Shown here: positions 48,950-61,337 of the stretch, in pieces
How positions within the stretch are numbered: position 1 is the stretch's first letter
How the letters are laid out: every line of letters begins with the position of its first letter
DNA from: Vigna angularis
Taxonomy: Eukaryota; Streptophyta; Magnoliopsida; Fabales; Fabaceae
DNA length: 64,000 nt
Assembly: GCF_016808095.1 (NCBI RefSeq)
Contig: NC_068976.1
Span: 19,252,371-19,316,370 of the forward strand
Direction: 5' to 3'
The notes under the pieces: generated by a model
The model's input: only the letters and a program-made list of their open reading frames with translations
The model's database searches: none
What the model was told of the DNA's origin: nothing
Made by a program: the position numbers and the translations under genes

Positions 48950-49726
48950 TTAAACCATGACTAATTGCCGTTGAGCTTCAATTCTTAGATCTTCCTTCAT
49001 CTTTCTAATGAAATCTTCAAATTTTTTATTCAACTCCTCTGTGCTCAGCATGCTGCTTTCTTCTTCTGCATGTTCTTCTTCCTCTTCTACGCTCTCTTCA
49101 ATCAGAATGTAATCAATTTCTGACCCTTTATCTTGCTCTCCATCACTTACATCCAATTGTTCAGTTTCTTCATCCAGCTCCTCCTTCTCTGCTTTCAAAA
49201 CTATGCAACTTCCTCTTTCTAGTCCTTCATCTACCACAATTATCTTCTCCACGTTTTCTAGTACTTCTTCTTCAGCACAGTTTTCCCTTTCTTTTACTTT
49301 CTCTGCTGCAGCGTTCTTATGCTGATCAGGCTCACTACTTTGCACCACGGTTTCTGTTATCTCCAACATTAAATCGCTGGCCCCAGTAACCGAGAACTGG
49401 GATTGTGAACCATCATCTTTTACAAACGTAGAAGGCTTATCATCAGAACTAGACCGGGAGAGAGATTTGGTGATACCAACAAAAACAAGGAGACCATTGC
49501 AGAGGAGAAACATGCTGTTCTTGTCTATGTTGTGGGTGAAGAGTTGGGAAGGGAATGTAGAGAAATAGAATTTGAAGTAATGGAGGAAAACAAGCAAGGA
49601 AGAAGGTGAGAAGAGGAAGGAACACACAGATACTGAAACGAATAATTGAGTAAACATAAGTAGATAGTAATGAGCCTTTAAGCTTTGAGTGAAGGCTGTT
49701 ATGGTTTGGTTTTTAAGTTGATCCAT
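48950..49726 (-). CDS. DUF761-type acidic membrane protein
   Basis: This intronless gene encodes 258 residues. The N-terminal third has hydrophobic segments (about residues 21-50 and 70-85), the second (MFLLCNGLLVFVGI) ending before a Ser-rich stretch. The middle is strongly acidic, with EEEEEHAEEESS. The C-terminus, STEELNKKFEDFIRKMKEDL followed by RIEAQRQLVMV, is the DUF761 motif ('cotton fibre expressed protein' type), whose role is not well known. A TATA-like box lies upstream at 49811-49817. The whole plan (membrane anchor, acidic middle, helical end) resembles the protein at 26767-27525, though no sequence match is evident. Confidence 0.82.
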   Translation of the reverse strand: MDQLKNQTITAFTQSLKAHYYLLMFTQLFVSVSVCSFLFSPSSLLVFLHYFKFYFSTFPSQLFTHNIDKNSMFLLCNGLLVFVGITKSLSRSSSDDKPSTFVKDDGSQSQFSVTGASDLMLEITETVVQSSEPDQHKNAAAEKVKERENCAEEEVLENVEKIIVVDEGLERGSCIVLKAEKEELDEETEQLDVSDGEQDKGSEIDYILIEESVEEEEEHAEEESSMLSTEELNKKFEDFIRKMKEDLRIEAQRQLVMV

Positions 49727-49810
49727 AGTGTGCTAAAAAGAAAGGAAAGGAAAGGGTTGGTGACAGAGTTTTGTATGAGATGGTGTGGTTGGTGTATGGG
49801 AGTGACCTCC

Positions 49811-49817
49811 TTATATA
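49811..49817 (-). promoter_or_regulatory. TATA box of the DUF761 gene
   Basis: Read on the minus strand the sequence is CTCTATATAAGGAGG, a strong plant TATA box, about 85 bp upstream of the start codon at 49726. The spacing fits a leader of about 50 bases. Confidence 0.65.
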
Positions 49818-49819
49818 GA

Positions 49820-51421
49820 GTGGTGTGTGATGATTCTTCTGTTTTTTTATTTCCTGAAATGCCCTTGGATGGCAAATAATTGTGAGGCATATGGCATATT
49901 AGGCTCAGCTGGTGTTCATGGACAGTGCCATAAATGAAGATAACTACATGCAGAGTGAGAAGCCAGTTGTCTAAGTACTGTTTGTAAGAGATATTGGCAA
50001 TGTTTTCTTCATGTTCACCAATTTGAGGTTTCCATAAGGGGCAATTTTACATTTATTGATAAGAGAGTAAATTTTAAATCTAATTCAACTTTACAAAATT
50101 AGCTACACTTCTATCGCGTTAAGAAGTTGCGTCCATAAAATTAATCTTTAAAATAAATTTGTATCAATTTATATAATCTAAATTAGTTTTACTTTTAATT
50201 GATATAAGACTTTTTAGTTGATGTAAGACTTTAAACACAATTGTTAGAAATTAATCCTATGGTATAAGTTCAAAATTATGAGCTCAATGCTTATGTGTTG
50301 TTGGTGTTTGAACGTGGCATATAAGTGACAAAAAATTATCATGGAACCGCGTACCACCTAACAGTACATCTCAAATCCTATGTTATCATGCTGGCTGTGC
50401 AAGTGAGAGCTCTGTTTTTGGATTATTCCCCCACATAGGAATTAAGATTATAAATAGATTCTGATAAAATATTAAGAAGTAAATTCTAATATTAATTCAC
50501 TTCAATTTAAAATATCATATTTGTATTTGTGGTAATTTGGTCTTATCTTTACACATAAAAGAAATCTCCAAAAGAAAATGATTAACATTTGGAGAATGGA
50601 TGATGTCAGATTGAAAAGTTTTACTGTTTCGAGTAGTTCTGCAATTATATGTTGTTTGAGTTTTCCAATGTAAGGAAAATGAAAAGAAGAAACATGAGAC
50701 AACCTGTGCTTAGAAAGAAGAGAAAGATAGACATGCATGGAAGGTGCAGTTGTAACATGGACTCTAGTTTTTGATATTTTGGCATTTCTAGAAAGCTTTA
50801 ACATTGATCTACGTTTCTCCAAAGAGAGTTTAATCAAACTGAAATGACATAAGATTAGTGTCAAAAATTTATGAACAAACATCTCTACAGTTTGAACAGA
50901 TAAAACACATTTGGTAATTAATCACTGTTTCATTAGTTTTAGAAAAAATTCCCACCATATAAAATTAAACAACATTCAAATATACATTAATTTCCTGTAT
51001 ATTTTTAACATAAAATATCATATTTTTGGTTTCAAATAAATATCATTTCTTTTTATTTTAAATAAACCGTTTTAATTAATGATATCGTGAGTTAAATTTC
51101 GTTAAATAATGTTTATGATACAAAATAATGAAAGAGATAATCTGTATTTAATAATGTTATTTATAATTAATTTTTTTGTAAGGCGGTTTATATTGCCAAT
51201 AAGCATCAACTAATTAATATTTAATAGAAAGAAAAAAAATGATTATTTGTTTCGTACATAAATATAAATAAAAAAAGCGTTTATACGAAGGAACGGAATA
51301 ACACGTAGCCAAACAGGGTATAGTAGAAGCTGATGGGCGATTCTTTCTCAAGAGCGCCGGAGAAAAACCCTACTTGAACCTCTTTCTCTTGCTCTCTGTC
51401 ACTGCTCACAAGAATCCAACT
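49820..51421. other. Intergenic region
   Basis: Nothing coding is supported. The DUF761 gene's distal promoter lies at the left. The last 120 bases before 51422 are the TIM50-like leader; 50880-51290 is AT-rich. Confidence 0.5.
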
Positions 51422-54400
51422 ATGTCGTTGGGAATCCTTCGATCTCGCGCGATTTCATTCGTATCGAAGCGATTTCTCTGCACCAATACAGCTTCTGCTC
51501 CTCTTCCTCCTCCTCCTTCTCCCAATGCAGCTTCCGCTCCTCTTCCTCCTCCTTCTCCCAGGCGCTGGAATTTCCTCAAATACGCCATCGTCGGTGCACT
51601 TACCGGAGCCACCGGCTTTGCCGGTTACGCTTCTTACGGTTCGTTTTTGTTTCTTTCCGTTTTCGTTGTAGTGGTTTATGGTTCATGCATTCGTAGAATC
51701 TAAGTATCTTTTGCGTGTCTCTCTGTGTGTTCGTGTGTTACTTATTTCGGAATAGCCACTTTTATAGGTTAGGGTTGTTGTTCAATTGTATTAATCTGGA
51801 ATTGATGTTAGTTGATTATTCTGTTTTTCTTTTGGATCGCGATGTTCAGCTTACAGCTTGGAGGAAATAGAAGAGAAAACGAAGTCCTTCCGTGAGTCTG
51901 CCAAACACACTGCTGTTGATGGAGGCACTGCGCTCGATGTAAGTTCTGACTCCTTTTCAAGCTGTCTTCGTATTCATTCTTCTTTGCTGAATCTGTGTTT
52001 TGATCTTATTATCTGGATTTGTTAGAATCATATTGCGGGTTTAATACCTAACCTGAATTTTGTTGATGAAATGGCCTTTTGGGTTGTTGTTTATTGCTAT
52101 AGGCTGCATTGGCTACTAACTTTCACATTTGTGCGTAGAATTTACTTTGCCACCATTTAATTATTTTTTTTTTCTGTGGGTGCCTGGTCCTCCACTTTAA
52201 CTTTCACATAATAGTTTGATTGGGATTCAGTGACACTCTATAACACAAATTACTTTTGGTTAAAATTTATAGATAATTACAAAATCAAGAGAGACTCATT
52301 AAATAAGAAGTAAAACCCACAGAAAGTTTTGATTTTCAATAAATTTCAGCTAAAATAGAGTGTATTTAAAAGAGACTGTTGCCAACACTGCTCGTCATTT
52401 GATACAGTAGTTTTTCATTGTTCGTGTAAATCCTTTATTGATATTGGGTTAATTTCTGTTATTCTTCATCTTTTAAATGCTCTCACACTGGACCTCACTG
52501 TTACATAGTTTTGGATTCTGGCTGATTTCGATATAATAGTTGTCAGTTTCTTCAGTTTAATATATCCTAAGGTGACATGTTCTAGTCCATGTTTGGTGCA
52601 GAAATTTCAAGGTTTGCTCTATTCAACTGCAATGGCCGGTGCGTTCTCTGAGCTTTAGTCTGTACATCACTTATCCTGTATTAGGGTTGTTCTGTTCATT
52701 TAAGTAAATGACTTATGCTAACTTATTGGTCATATTCAGATAAGCCATAGGTTCTGTGTAAGCTTTAGTCTGTACATCACTTATCCTGTATTAGGGTTGC
52801 TCTGTTCATTTAAGTAAATGATTTATGCTAACTTATTGGTCATATTCAGATAAGGCATAGGTTCTGTGTAATTATAGCCGTTATATGCCCTTACATATAC
52901 TGAAGATATTTTTTTTGAAAAAAAAAGTGGATGAGAATGTGGTATGTTATCAAGTTTCTTGCCACACCTATGAAGGGTGTGGGGGTAGGAAAATAAGAAA
53001 TTAGGGGCAAGAACTTGCATTGTTGAGGAGCGTCACTGGATACAAATTGACATTGTGTGGACTTTTTTTGGGGGGAGGGTTGTGGTATTCAATTCCCAAT
53101 TCGTTATAAATTTGTATGCCATGCTTATTCTTTTTTACGTGATACCCCAGTGCCTACTAAAGCAGTGGAGTTTTATTTGGATTCAAGAAGGCTAATTGAA
53201 GAACTAGTTCAGGTATGTTCTTGCTTTTTAGTATGCTGATTTGGTTTACAATTGTCATTTAAAGATAATCTATTTCTTACCTTGTTTAATATGGTACTCT
53301 GGCTTCTTTTTAGAGTTATACTGAACCATATACGGACAAGCTACTTCCTGATTTGCTTCCTCAGGAGCAACATGTGTTTACTCTTGTTCTTGATCTGAAT
53401 GAAACATTGATTCACTACATTTGGACGGTAAGATGTCTACTGTACCCACTTTTTCTTTGCTAGGTAGTGTTATGCTTTTTTGAGGGACAATTCCCTTTAT
53501 GAGAAGTGCCATCAGGCATCACCACAGCAGCATTTTCTTTTCAACTCACTATTTTGTATTGGTTGAAATTCATGTGGGATGCACTAATCTCTTGGAGCCA
53601 ATGAATTTGATACTCGTGAATTTCAACCAACAGTAAAGAGTGTGCTGCTTTGCGTACATTCCTCAATTCTTTATGTACTTTGTGTCACAAAAAATGCATT
53701 GGATCTCTTATTGCATTGCTGCGGTCCTTACTATGACTATAATATTGAATTTTACTTTCATATGGTATGTAAAGCGAGATACAGGTTGGCAGACTTTCAA
53801 AAGACCTGGAGTTGATGCCTTCTTGGAACATTTAGCTCAGTTCTATGAAATAGTAGTGTACACAGACGAACAGAATATGGTAATCTGATTCTGCTCGATA
53901 TTCTCTATACTTTCCCCTGTATAAGATTTCCTTACATTTGTTGATTTGTGCAGTTTGTTGACCCTGTTATAGAAAGGCTGGATACCAAGCATTGCATTAG
54001 ATATAGGCTGTCAAGGCCAGCTACTAAGTATCAAGATGGGAAACACTTCAGAGTATGTTTTTATGTTCTTATAGTATTGTCTCTCAAATTATACATATAA
54101 ATTCCTGTGAAAGGAGTATAGCCAATCATGGCAAATAATAAGAACAAGTATCTTGGCGATATTGCATCGTTGTGTGTATAATATAATAATAGTAATAGAT
54201 AATTTTACTTACATCTGAAGAATGTAAACAGAAAACCTACGGTTTTATCATGATACGTTGCATGTGCTTTTCTGGATATTCTTTTAATGAGATATTTTTC
54301 CCCTTTTCCATCCTTTGCTTGGCAGGATCTTTCTAAACTAAACAGAAATCCAGGAAAAGTCCTTTATTTAAGCGGCCATGCTCTGGAAAGTTGCCTGCAG

Positions 54401-55768
54401 CCTGAGAACTGTGTCCCCATTAAGGCATGGCAGCAGCAAGATATAGATGACACGGCCCTTTTGGATTTTATACCATTTCTTGAGTGTAAGCATTCCTTTA
54501 AGATATGTTGAAGAATGAGATCATGTTTGAATTATAATTTTTTATTTTCATATCACTCCTTCAGTGTAACTCTGTTCCCTTGAGATGTAATTATAAACAA
54601 ATTCATGCTTGAAATTATTGTGGTGACTTTAATGCTTATAAAAGTTGCATTGCCTTCTCCTATATCTATTTGCAGTTGTTGCCCGTAGTAGTCCATCTGA
54701 TATAAGACCAGTGCTAGCCTCTTACGAAGGATGTGATATTCCCAGTGAATTTATCAGGCGCTCTAAAGAGCATCAGAGGTAACATTTAATCTTTTAGCAA
54801 ACCTGGAAGATTTATTTTTAGCATTTTCTTAATTATAAAATAAAAAACTAATGAAAGCAGTGTATATAATTTTTATAATTATAATGAACACGTAAAATTA
54901 ATAACAAGAGAGCAAGTCAAACATGTTCTTGATGGCATTTGGTTTGTGTTCAATTGTGTTTTACCGATAGTTATGTGAATGTAGTGTTGTTTTCAATTTT
55001 TTTTAAGTAAATGACGAAACTAAGCTTTTGTTGTTATTTGATTTTCCTTTGCATATCTTTGAAAACAAGAAACAAATTGAAAACAAAGTGGCATTTACGT
55101 ATTTGTCATTGAAAATATCTACTCTAAATGAATCAGGAATTAAACCTAATGCACCTTTACTTGTCTGGTCTAATTGCATTTCAAGTTCGCAGGGTTTTTT
55201 TGCATCAAGTTTGAGGATATTTCTATCTTTCCTTTATGTTAATGTGGCACAAGGGACGGTCTTGAGCATGGATGCTGAAGTTAGAGTGTTGTTGTATTTT
55301 CTTGTTTTCTGATCCATCTATCAGAGCACGGTTTATATTACACAATGGGATTTTGGGAGTGGGAAACAGATGGGGTGGTTTTCATAGATATCATAATTTA
55401 CAATTGCTGTCTCCCCCCACCCCCACCCGCACCCGACCCAAGTTTTGACCATTTTATTTAAGGATTTGGGTGCATTGAGATAGTCTGTACTAGATGTTAC
55501 GAGCTTCAAAATATTCCCATAAGTGTTGGATGTGAAGTCAAACTATATTTGTTGGGTAGTTTATGTATATCCCCATAAGATTGTGATGAAATTGCTGTTC
55601 AATCATAGAGATTGAGTTCGTGTTGGTGGATGAAGGTTCTTTTTGTGCTTTTGGTTGATACATTGGTAATTTATCCTGTTCTGTTTGGCTAACATTTTTA
55701 CTCTGGGTGTTTCCAAATGATGCAGGAGAATGCAAGAACAGAAGCATCGTGGTCGCTTCTGGAAATAA
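51422..55768 (+). CDS. TIM50: Mitochondrial import inner-membrane translocase subunit TIM50-like
   Basis: TIM50 passes precursor proteins from the outer-membrane TOM complex to the TIM23 channel. Ten exons, 51422-51638, 51850-51938, 52602-52638, 53151-53212, 53314-53427, 53775-53879, 53954-54052, 54326-54485, 54676-54778 and 55726-55768, join in phase to 342 residues. The N-terminus is Arg/Ser-rich like a mitochondrial presequence, then Pro-rich repeats (APLPPPPSPNAASAPLPPPS), then a membrane segment (about 51-72). The FCP1/NIF-like domain covers about 155-290: HVFTLVLDLNETL, GWQTFKRPGVDAFLEHLAQF, YEIVVYTDEQNM, DGKHFRDLSKLNR, DDTALLDFIPFLEFVARSS. The phosphatase DxDx(T/V) motif is reduced to DLNET (162-166), as in other TIM50 proteins, so catalysis is not expected. 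The last exon holds only 14 codons after a 0.95-kb intron. Confidence 0.92.
52651..52870. repeat. 110-bp tandem duplication in a TIM50-like intron
   Basis: Units 52651-52760 and 52761-52870, each beginning AGCTTTAGTCTGTACATCAC, differ at about three positions. The duplication lies within intron 3, just after the exon ending at 52638. Confidence 0.95.
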
Positions 55769-57214
55769 GATGGCCAGTTTCATTGCAAGTCGATAACAAT
55801 TGTTCTTTGTTGGGGCTAGCAAATGAGATTGTCAATTTCATTGCAAGTCGATTGATCAGTTTTCCATTGATTTTGAGGTCACTGCGAGTTGACGAGTTAT
55901 TACGTACAATAGAGAAAATGTAGGTTTTGTTTTATGGGAGTCTTGCAACCCATGTCTTTGAACAATTATTTTTTTGCCTGTTGTAATTTTGTTGCTGGAA
56001 AGCACATATCAATTTAGGTGAATGGAGTTCCTTTTCACCTGATGAGTTTTTGATGCCCGAGCAAGGTTATTATTAATCTTTATTATATTTGCTCAGAATT
56101 GGCCAATGGATTCAGTTGCACAGTTTTTACAACTGACATAATAGAAGATCTTACCCGAACGAGTTATAGTTCATTTAGTTGGAACTTTCTGTTGTCACTT
56201 GTTCAGGGTATATCATTTTTATTTTGAACATTTGATGCTAGTTGCTTTCATATGAGTATTAATTATTCCTTCAATTTCATATTGAATATCGATGTAGTAA
56301 TAAAAAACGGTTTTCATTTTGTCTGAGCTTTATAATTTCCAAGAAAATATTGGAAGTTTTTATTTTTATATTTCACTTTAGAGGAAGAACGTAGTGATTA
56401 TTGAGATACGACTAGTGGAGTTTTAAAAAATGATAGGTCATAGATGTTAAGTTCTTTGATAGTCATCAGGGAGAATTACTTGTACTGTTCTTTCAACTAT
56501 TTTTTAAAATTTAGTTCTTTTATTTTGTAAAATGTCTTTTTTTTAATATTTGGAATTAAATTGTGTAATGATATTGATGATAGCAATTAAAAAATAAAGT
56601 ATGCTTTTAGTCTTATTGGGATTAGTGTTTTTTAATTCGCTGATCAAAGATTTTAATTTTTTAATTATTTAAGTACGTCAAAGGTTTTAATATTTTACGA
56701 TAAATAATATTAATAATAATTCTTTTAAAATTATCACTATTCGAAATATGAGTAAATCTATACATATTTGAAATAAGATAACATATATGTTTCCTATCTC
56801 GGTCCGATCTATTAAACATTTCGTTCCATTTCGCGTTCCAAGATAATAACAGATTATTTAATTTATTTAAAGTAAATGGTCCTCCCACCAATCATTTTTA
56901 TTTTTCCTTCTTCACAAGCCTTTTATTTTCATCCATTGTCCTTCTGATTTTAGTGCATTCAATAGAAGCATATCAGGGTACCAAATAACATGGCAAAGAT
57001 AGTGCTTTCATTTCATGGCAAGTGCTGCTTCAAGTATTAACAAGGGTAGGAGCACATCAATATTCTCTATTACTATGATACAGATTAAGCATATGGGAGC
57101 CTGTACGTACTCTAATCACATATCACACATACACATAAAAAGCATTCAATATGTGGGATATATAAGATAATTAACAAGTACAAAACCTAATCAATTATAT
57201 AATGCATCGGAATG
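55769..57214. other. Convergent 3' intergenic region
   Basis: This holds the 3' UTRs of TIM50-like (+) and the pectinesterase (-) and AT-rich DNA between. No gene is supported. Confidence 0.5.
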
Positions 57215-58985
57215 CTATAGTCTGAGCCACTGGTCTCCATGTATGAAACTCTTCTGCAGGAAAGGCACTGCTTCATCATAGCTGAATGATTTTGACCAAG
57301 CTGCCCTGTTGCTTCTATCTGCTCCTTTTCCATTGCATTCATACTCCCCAAACACTGCAGTCCTGAAATTCCATACATATATTCTGTACATCAATTCTTT
57401 AATGCAATAATACTGTCATATCTCAACAAAGAACAAAGTTACTAACTAAGTCGTATTTTTTATGTAATCTCTTTAATTATAATAATATCTCACTTCTTTC
57501 TATCTGAGTGATTCCAATCTGACCACCCTTCAGGAATAATAATGTCATCCATATTACATTTGGAGTATATAATTCTAGAGTAGTTCCCCCATGCTCTGCC
57601 AAGGTATACTCTGCCACTTCCTCTGATACTGCACCCCACAAAAGAAAAACCTGTGTCTTCAGTTGCTGAATTCCTATGATGTGCTGCTATCGCTCCAAAG
57701 TTGTCTGCTATTGACTGAAGAAGGCAATTCTGCTCCATAGCTCTCAAGGGTCAGAATCAAATTAACTTAGTCACTAGAAAAAGGAAGGCTCATCTTATAT
57801 TATTACCTCATACAGTGATTTTGCATTGCCAAAGATAAAATCAACTTTTCCTAGGATGTGGCACTTTAAGAAGTAATGGCTTCCTGTGTTGTCCAAGAGA
57901 CTGTCCTGTGCTCCCTTAATCTTCACTTGATAGAACATGGCTCTTGCACTGTTCACCCTCAGTGCCACTCCTTGCATCCCTTTCACACCAGCCGTTGCAA
58001 TCACTGAGTTCTGTACACAAACATTGGTGTTTGACATGATCCAAATTGTACTTGTCATGTGTAATGTAATGCAGTCACTTTTCCACAGTCATCCAATTTT
58101 TGCAATTGAATGAATTTGGATGTGTTTCAGGTTGCTTGAGTAAGAAAACAAGAGTAGTCCAATTTTCATCTGATAAATTGTAATGAATGTGTTGAAAATT
58201 TTATACAAAAAATGTGTTCTTACCTCAAAAGTGACCCCACTTGCACAGAAATAATCTGAGTCCACTCCAACTGTCGCTGTATCAAAGGTGCCCAATGCTT
58301 GGCCATTTGTGCCTTTATCAGATGACTTACTGTTCCAAGTAATAACAGGAGTTGCTGTTTGGTTTCTTTTCCCTATGAATGATACATAAGGCTTGCTCAC
58401 AGGCACACGCACTTTCTCTCTGCAAATATTGCATACAAACAAAAGGGTATACAAAAACATAAGTAAAGTTTTCATTGAAAACATCAACCAAATCCCAGCT
58501 TCATTACCCAAAATATAACATTGTGCTTTCAAAAGAAGAAGAATAGGCATTATAGAAACAAGGCTTTTGATTAGAACTGAATTATAATGACACAGTGGTG
58601 ATGAAATCTAACTTTGAATATGACAAAACTGCAATTTTAGAAGAAAAACATCACCAAATCTAGCATGAGTGATTACTGACCTGTAAACTCCTGGATAAAT
58701 GTAAATTTTCACCCTATGTTTGTTATTAACAGGAACCATATCCACGGCACCTTGAACAGTTTTGGAGTGCCCCCAACCATATTTGTTAACAATAATAATT
58801 CTAACATCATCATGGCGCTTTAAGGTTAACCTTTGCTCATCCACCTGCAAATCTTCCCAACTGATGTAGTTCCTAATACCACCATAACCATTTTCACCTT
58901 CTGCTATAACCACATGAACCCACGTCAAGAAAACCGTCACAAACAAGAACACAACTCCGGAAGACACCAACTGCATCGTCATCAT
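57215..58985 (-). CDS. QRT1: Pectin methylesterase, QRT1-like
   Basis: The secreted enzyme removes methyl groups from cell-wall homogalacturonan. Five exons, 58681-58985, 58224-58419, 57807-58010, 57494-57729 and 57215-57362, join in phase to 362 residues. A signal peptide covers about residues 1-28, and there is no PMEI pro-region. The PME signatures are present: YPGVYREKV (98-106), MQGVALR (179-185; usually QAVAL), AQDSLLD (201-207; usually QDTL), VDFIFG (223-228) and YLGRAW (277-282). The catalytic set Gln180, Gln202, Asp203, Asp224 and Arg280 is complete. RNYISWEDL near the N-terminus, AAHHRNSATEDTGFSF and the end FIHGDQWLRL match Arabidopsis QUARTET1, which separates pollen tetrads. A QRT1 role is inferred; another group member is possible. 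At exon 4 the acceptor could be three bases earlier, adding one Gln. Confidence 0.87.
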
Positions 58986-60163
58986 TGTGTTCCCACAAAG
59001 ATTAAGAAACCAAACATATGAAGAAGGAGAGAGGGTGTGCGTGTGTCAAAAATGTTGGGGTGTTATTATAAGATCAAAGTGAGAAAATGAAACTCCAAAC
59101 GAGAACAAAAAGCTTGTGTTACTGATGAATATGTGGAGTAACGGTTTATTTTTAGAGTTGAGGCGTGGAGTAGCTGATAGCAATAAATGTGAGAGCGTTA
59201 TGGTGATATATATATATACACGTTCCAATCCTAGTAAGCCATGCAAATCGTTTTTATGAAACATCTAAGAAAATAAACATAGGTTCGTTTCTGGGTTTAA
59301 TACAAGGAATTTAGACAACCTTGTCTATGTGACTGTAGTTTTCTTGTCTTTTTCTTAGCATAAACGTTGAAAAAATAAGACTTTGCCAAATGCAGAAGAA
59401 AGAGTGTTGGGTAACTGAAAGTGTACTTCTTTTTAAAGTTTATCCTTTTTTAAAGTTTATCATATAAATGAACAGAACGTGTGCTATATGGTGTGAAGTG
59501 ATGAAGGCAACGTAAGAGCAGTTGAAAGATTCATGGGATGCAAATTTTTTAGTGTAACTTCCCAAATATACCACCTTTTTTCGTGAATCTTTCTTTTCTT
59601 TTGCTTCTTCTTTTCCCCTCCTTTATACATAAATAAAAAACTAATATATATATATATATATATAGTAACCGTTACCACCTGTTAAGAAAAAAATTAAACA
59701 TTTTGAAATATTTTGCATGTGGGTAATATTTTCCTTTTCTTTTTTTCTTCTGTAACTCTGGATGTTTGATTTTCATGTGGTTTGAGCTGGGTTTTTCAAG
59801 TTATGGTTCAGATACCAGTGTGAATGTTTAAGTGTTGTTATTGTTTTGCAAAGTATATGAGTTGAGATGATGTCAAATTAATGAGTAAAATGGCAGTGAA
59901 ATTATCAATTTATGTATGATTCTTAATATAATATTTGGTTAAGTTAAAGTTTAAAATGAAGATATATAATAAGGTGCAATGATGAGTGATGGTGTTTGAG
60001 TTTCATGATCCTTTCAGCTTTCATAATGAAAACTATTAACAAAAATGATTCTTTGACACGGTTAAAGCAAATTACATTCATTTGACACGCAGTGGGACCC
60101 GATAATTGTCAACATCATGAAGGATAGCTTGGTCATTTCAGTTTATGGGCTGGTGCTGAGTTG
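58986..60163. other. Intergenic region upstream of the pectinesterase
   Basis: No gene is supported. The QRT1-like promoter lies at the left, with a short TA run at 59204-59217; another TA run lies at 59643-59664. The rest is AT-rich. Confidence 0.5.
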
Positions 60164-60890
60164 CCTTATAAAAAAGTAAATGAAACGTTGCGTTTCACTT
60201 GTTGCGTTAGGATCGTGTGTGAGATTTGAAATTTCGAAAGTTGGAGCTAGGGTTAGGATTGAGAGAGAACGAGAGAGAACGAGAGAGAACGAGAGAACGA
60301 GAGAGATCGAGGGAGAAAAAAAAGGAGAACTCCATTGCTGCCACCGGAGGCTGGACGTGATCGGAAAAGTTTGTACCAGCGAAGGTGAAGCCGAAGGAAA
60401 AGTTCGTACCGGACGTCATCGATGTGGAGCGCGGAAGGTTTGTCCCCTTTCTAATTTCTCCCCTTTGTACCGTTTGAAGAATATAAAGTATGAGTTTCTT
60501 CTTCCTTTCTTCTTTTGTCATAATTTGTCTATCTTTCTTTATATTTTTGGTTTATTTTCGGAAACCCTAGACTAAAGGGGGAAATGTCGTGAGAGATAAA
60601 ATTCTGGATTGGGCAAACCTGTAGGATTATTTACTGTCCTTAGTGTTTTTGGGCTTGCTTTGCTTATTTGCAAAAGGGATTTTTGTGAACAATTTTCTAT
60701 TGTACTGTTATATATGTTGTAAACTTTTCTATGACTTTAAATGATACTCTCGGATTGTGCAGGTTTTTGGAAGTGATATTGGGGGCCCAACTAATAACCT
60801 AGTACGTCTATCAATACCAATTGATACCAACACGCTCCGTTGATGACATTCTATCGAAATTGATTCCACCTCTTCACAAACCTGAAGGCA
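60164..60890 (+). other. Possible transcription unit of unknown nature
   Basis: A TATA-like TTATAAAA near 60165 is followed by an open stretch starting ATG at 60180, with a GAGAGAAC repeat (60262-60311) and a possible splice donor at 60438 (GCGGAAG|GTTTGT). A possible acceptor (GTGCAG) lies at about 60763. Joined in phase 0, the second part would add VFGSDIGGPTNNLVRLSIPI and end at TGA near 60840. The predicted protein is mostly low complexity and matches nothing I know. It may be a leader or a lncRNA of the repeat-rich block to its right. Confidence 0.25.
60262..60311. repeat. GAGAGAAC short tandem repeat
   Basis: About five units of GAGAGAAC/GAGAAC follow each other, giving an Arg/Glu-rich open frame. 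Confidence 0.85.
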
Positions 60891-61139
60891 CTGGATGAAA
60901 GAAGAACAATATAAATGCAACAACTTTAAAACTTTCATAATTTCCTTGCCTGTATTTCAGATTTATCGTTGTTGTTTGTTGTCGAATATTGTGCGTGGTT
61001 ACATGGATGTGTTATTTAGAAAAATTTGTGAACTACTTAACTTATGTTGATCAATTTGTTGTTGCATTAAGTGCTTATGTAATGTTCGTTATGTTATAAG
61101 TTTTATATGAAGTTCATTTGGTGAAAATTAAAAGTGTTT

Positions 61140-61230
61140 AACTTTATGGACAACTTTATTCGGTTATTTATTGAATTGGTTTTCTACAACAATACAAGTG
61201 GTTATTTATTGAATTGGTTTTCTACACCAC
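61140..61230. repeat. 38-bp-period direct repeat
   Basis: The 27-bp phrase beginning GGTTATTTATTGAATTGGTT occurs at 61162-61188 and again at 61200-61226. A related copy (TGGACAACTTTATTCGGTTA) at 61147 returns at about 61918, on the other side of the minisatellite. Confidence 0.85.
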
Positions 61231-61337
61231 CACGGCTGCAGCGTCCTCTGGTTTCCTCCCCGTCAGAACTCTCTGGTTCTGGACTCGAGATCTGGTTTTT
61301 AAAGACAAGGGTCCAATTATTGAGTCACGGCTGTCTC

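Noticed and set aside
41492..58985. SPO11-1 (meiosis) and QRT1-like (pollen tetrad) as a functional cluster
   Set aside because: They are over 12 kb apart with unrelated genes between; closeness is most simply chance.
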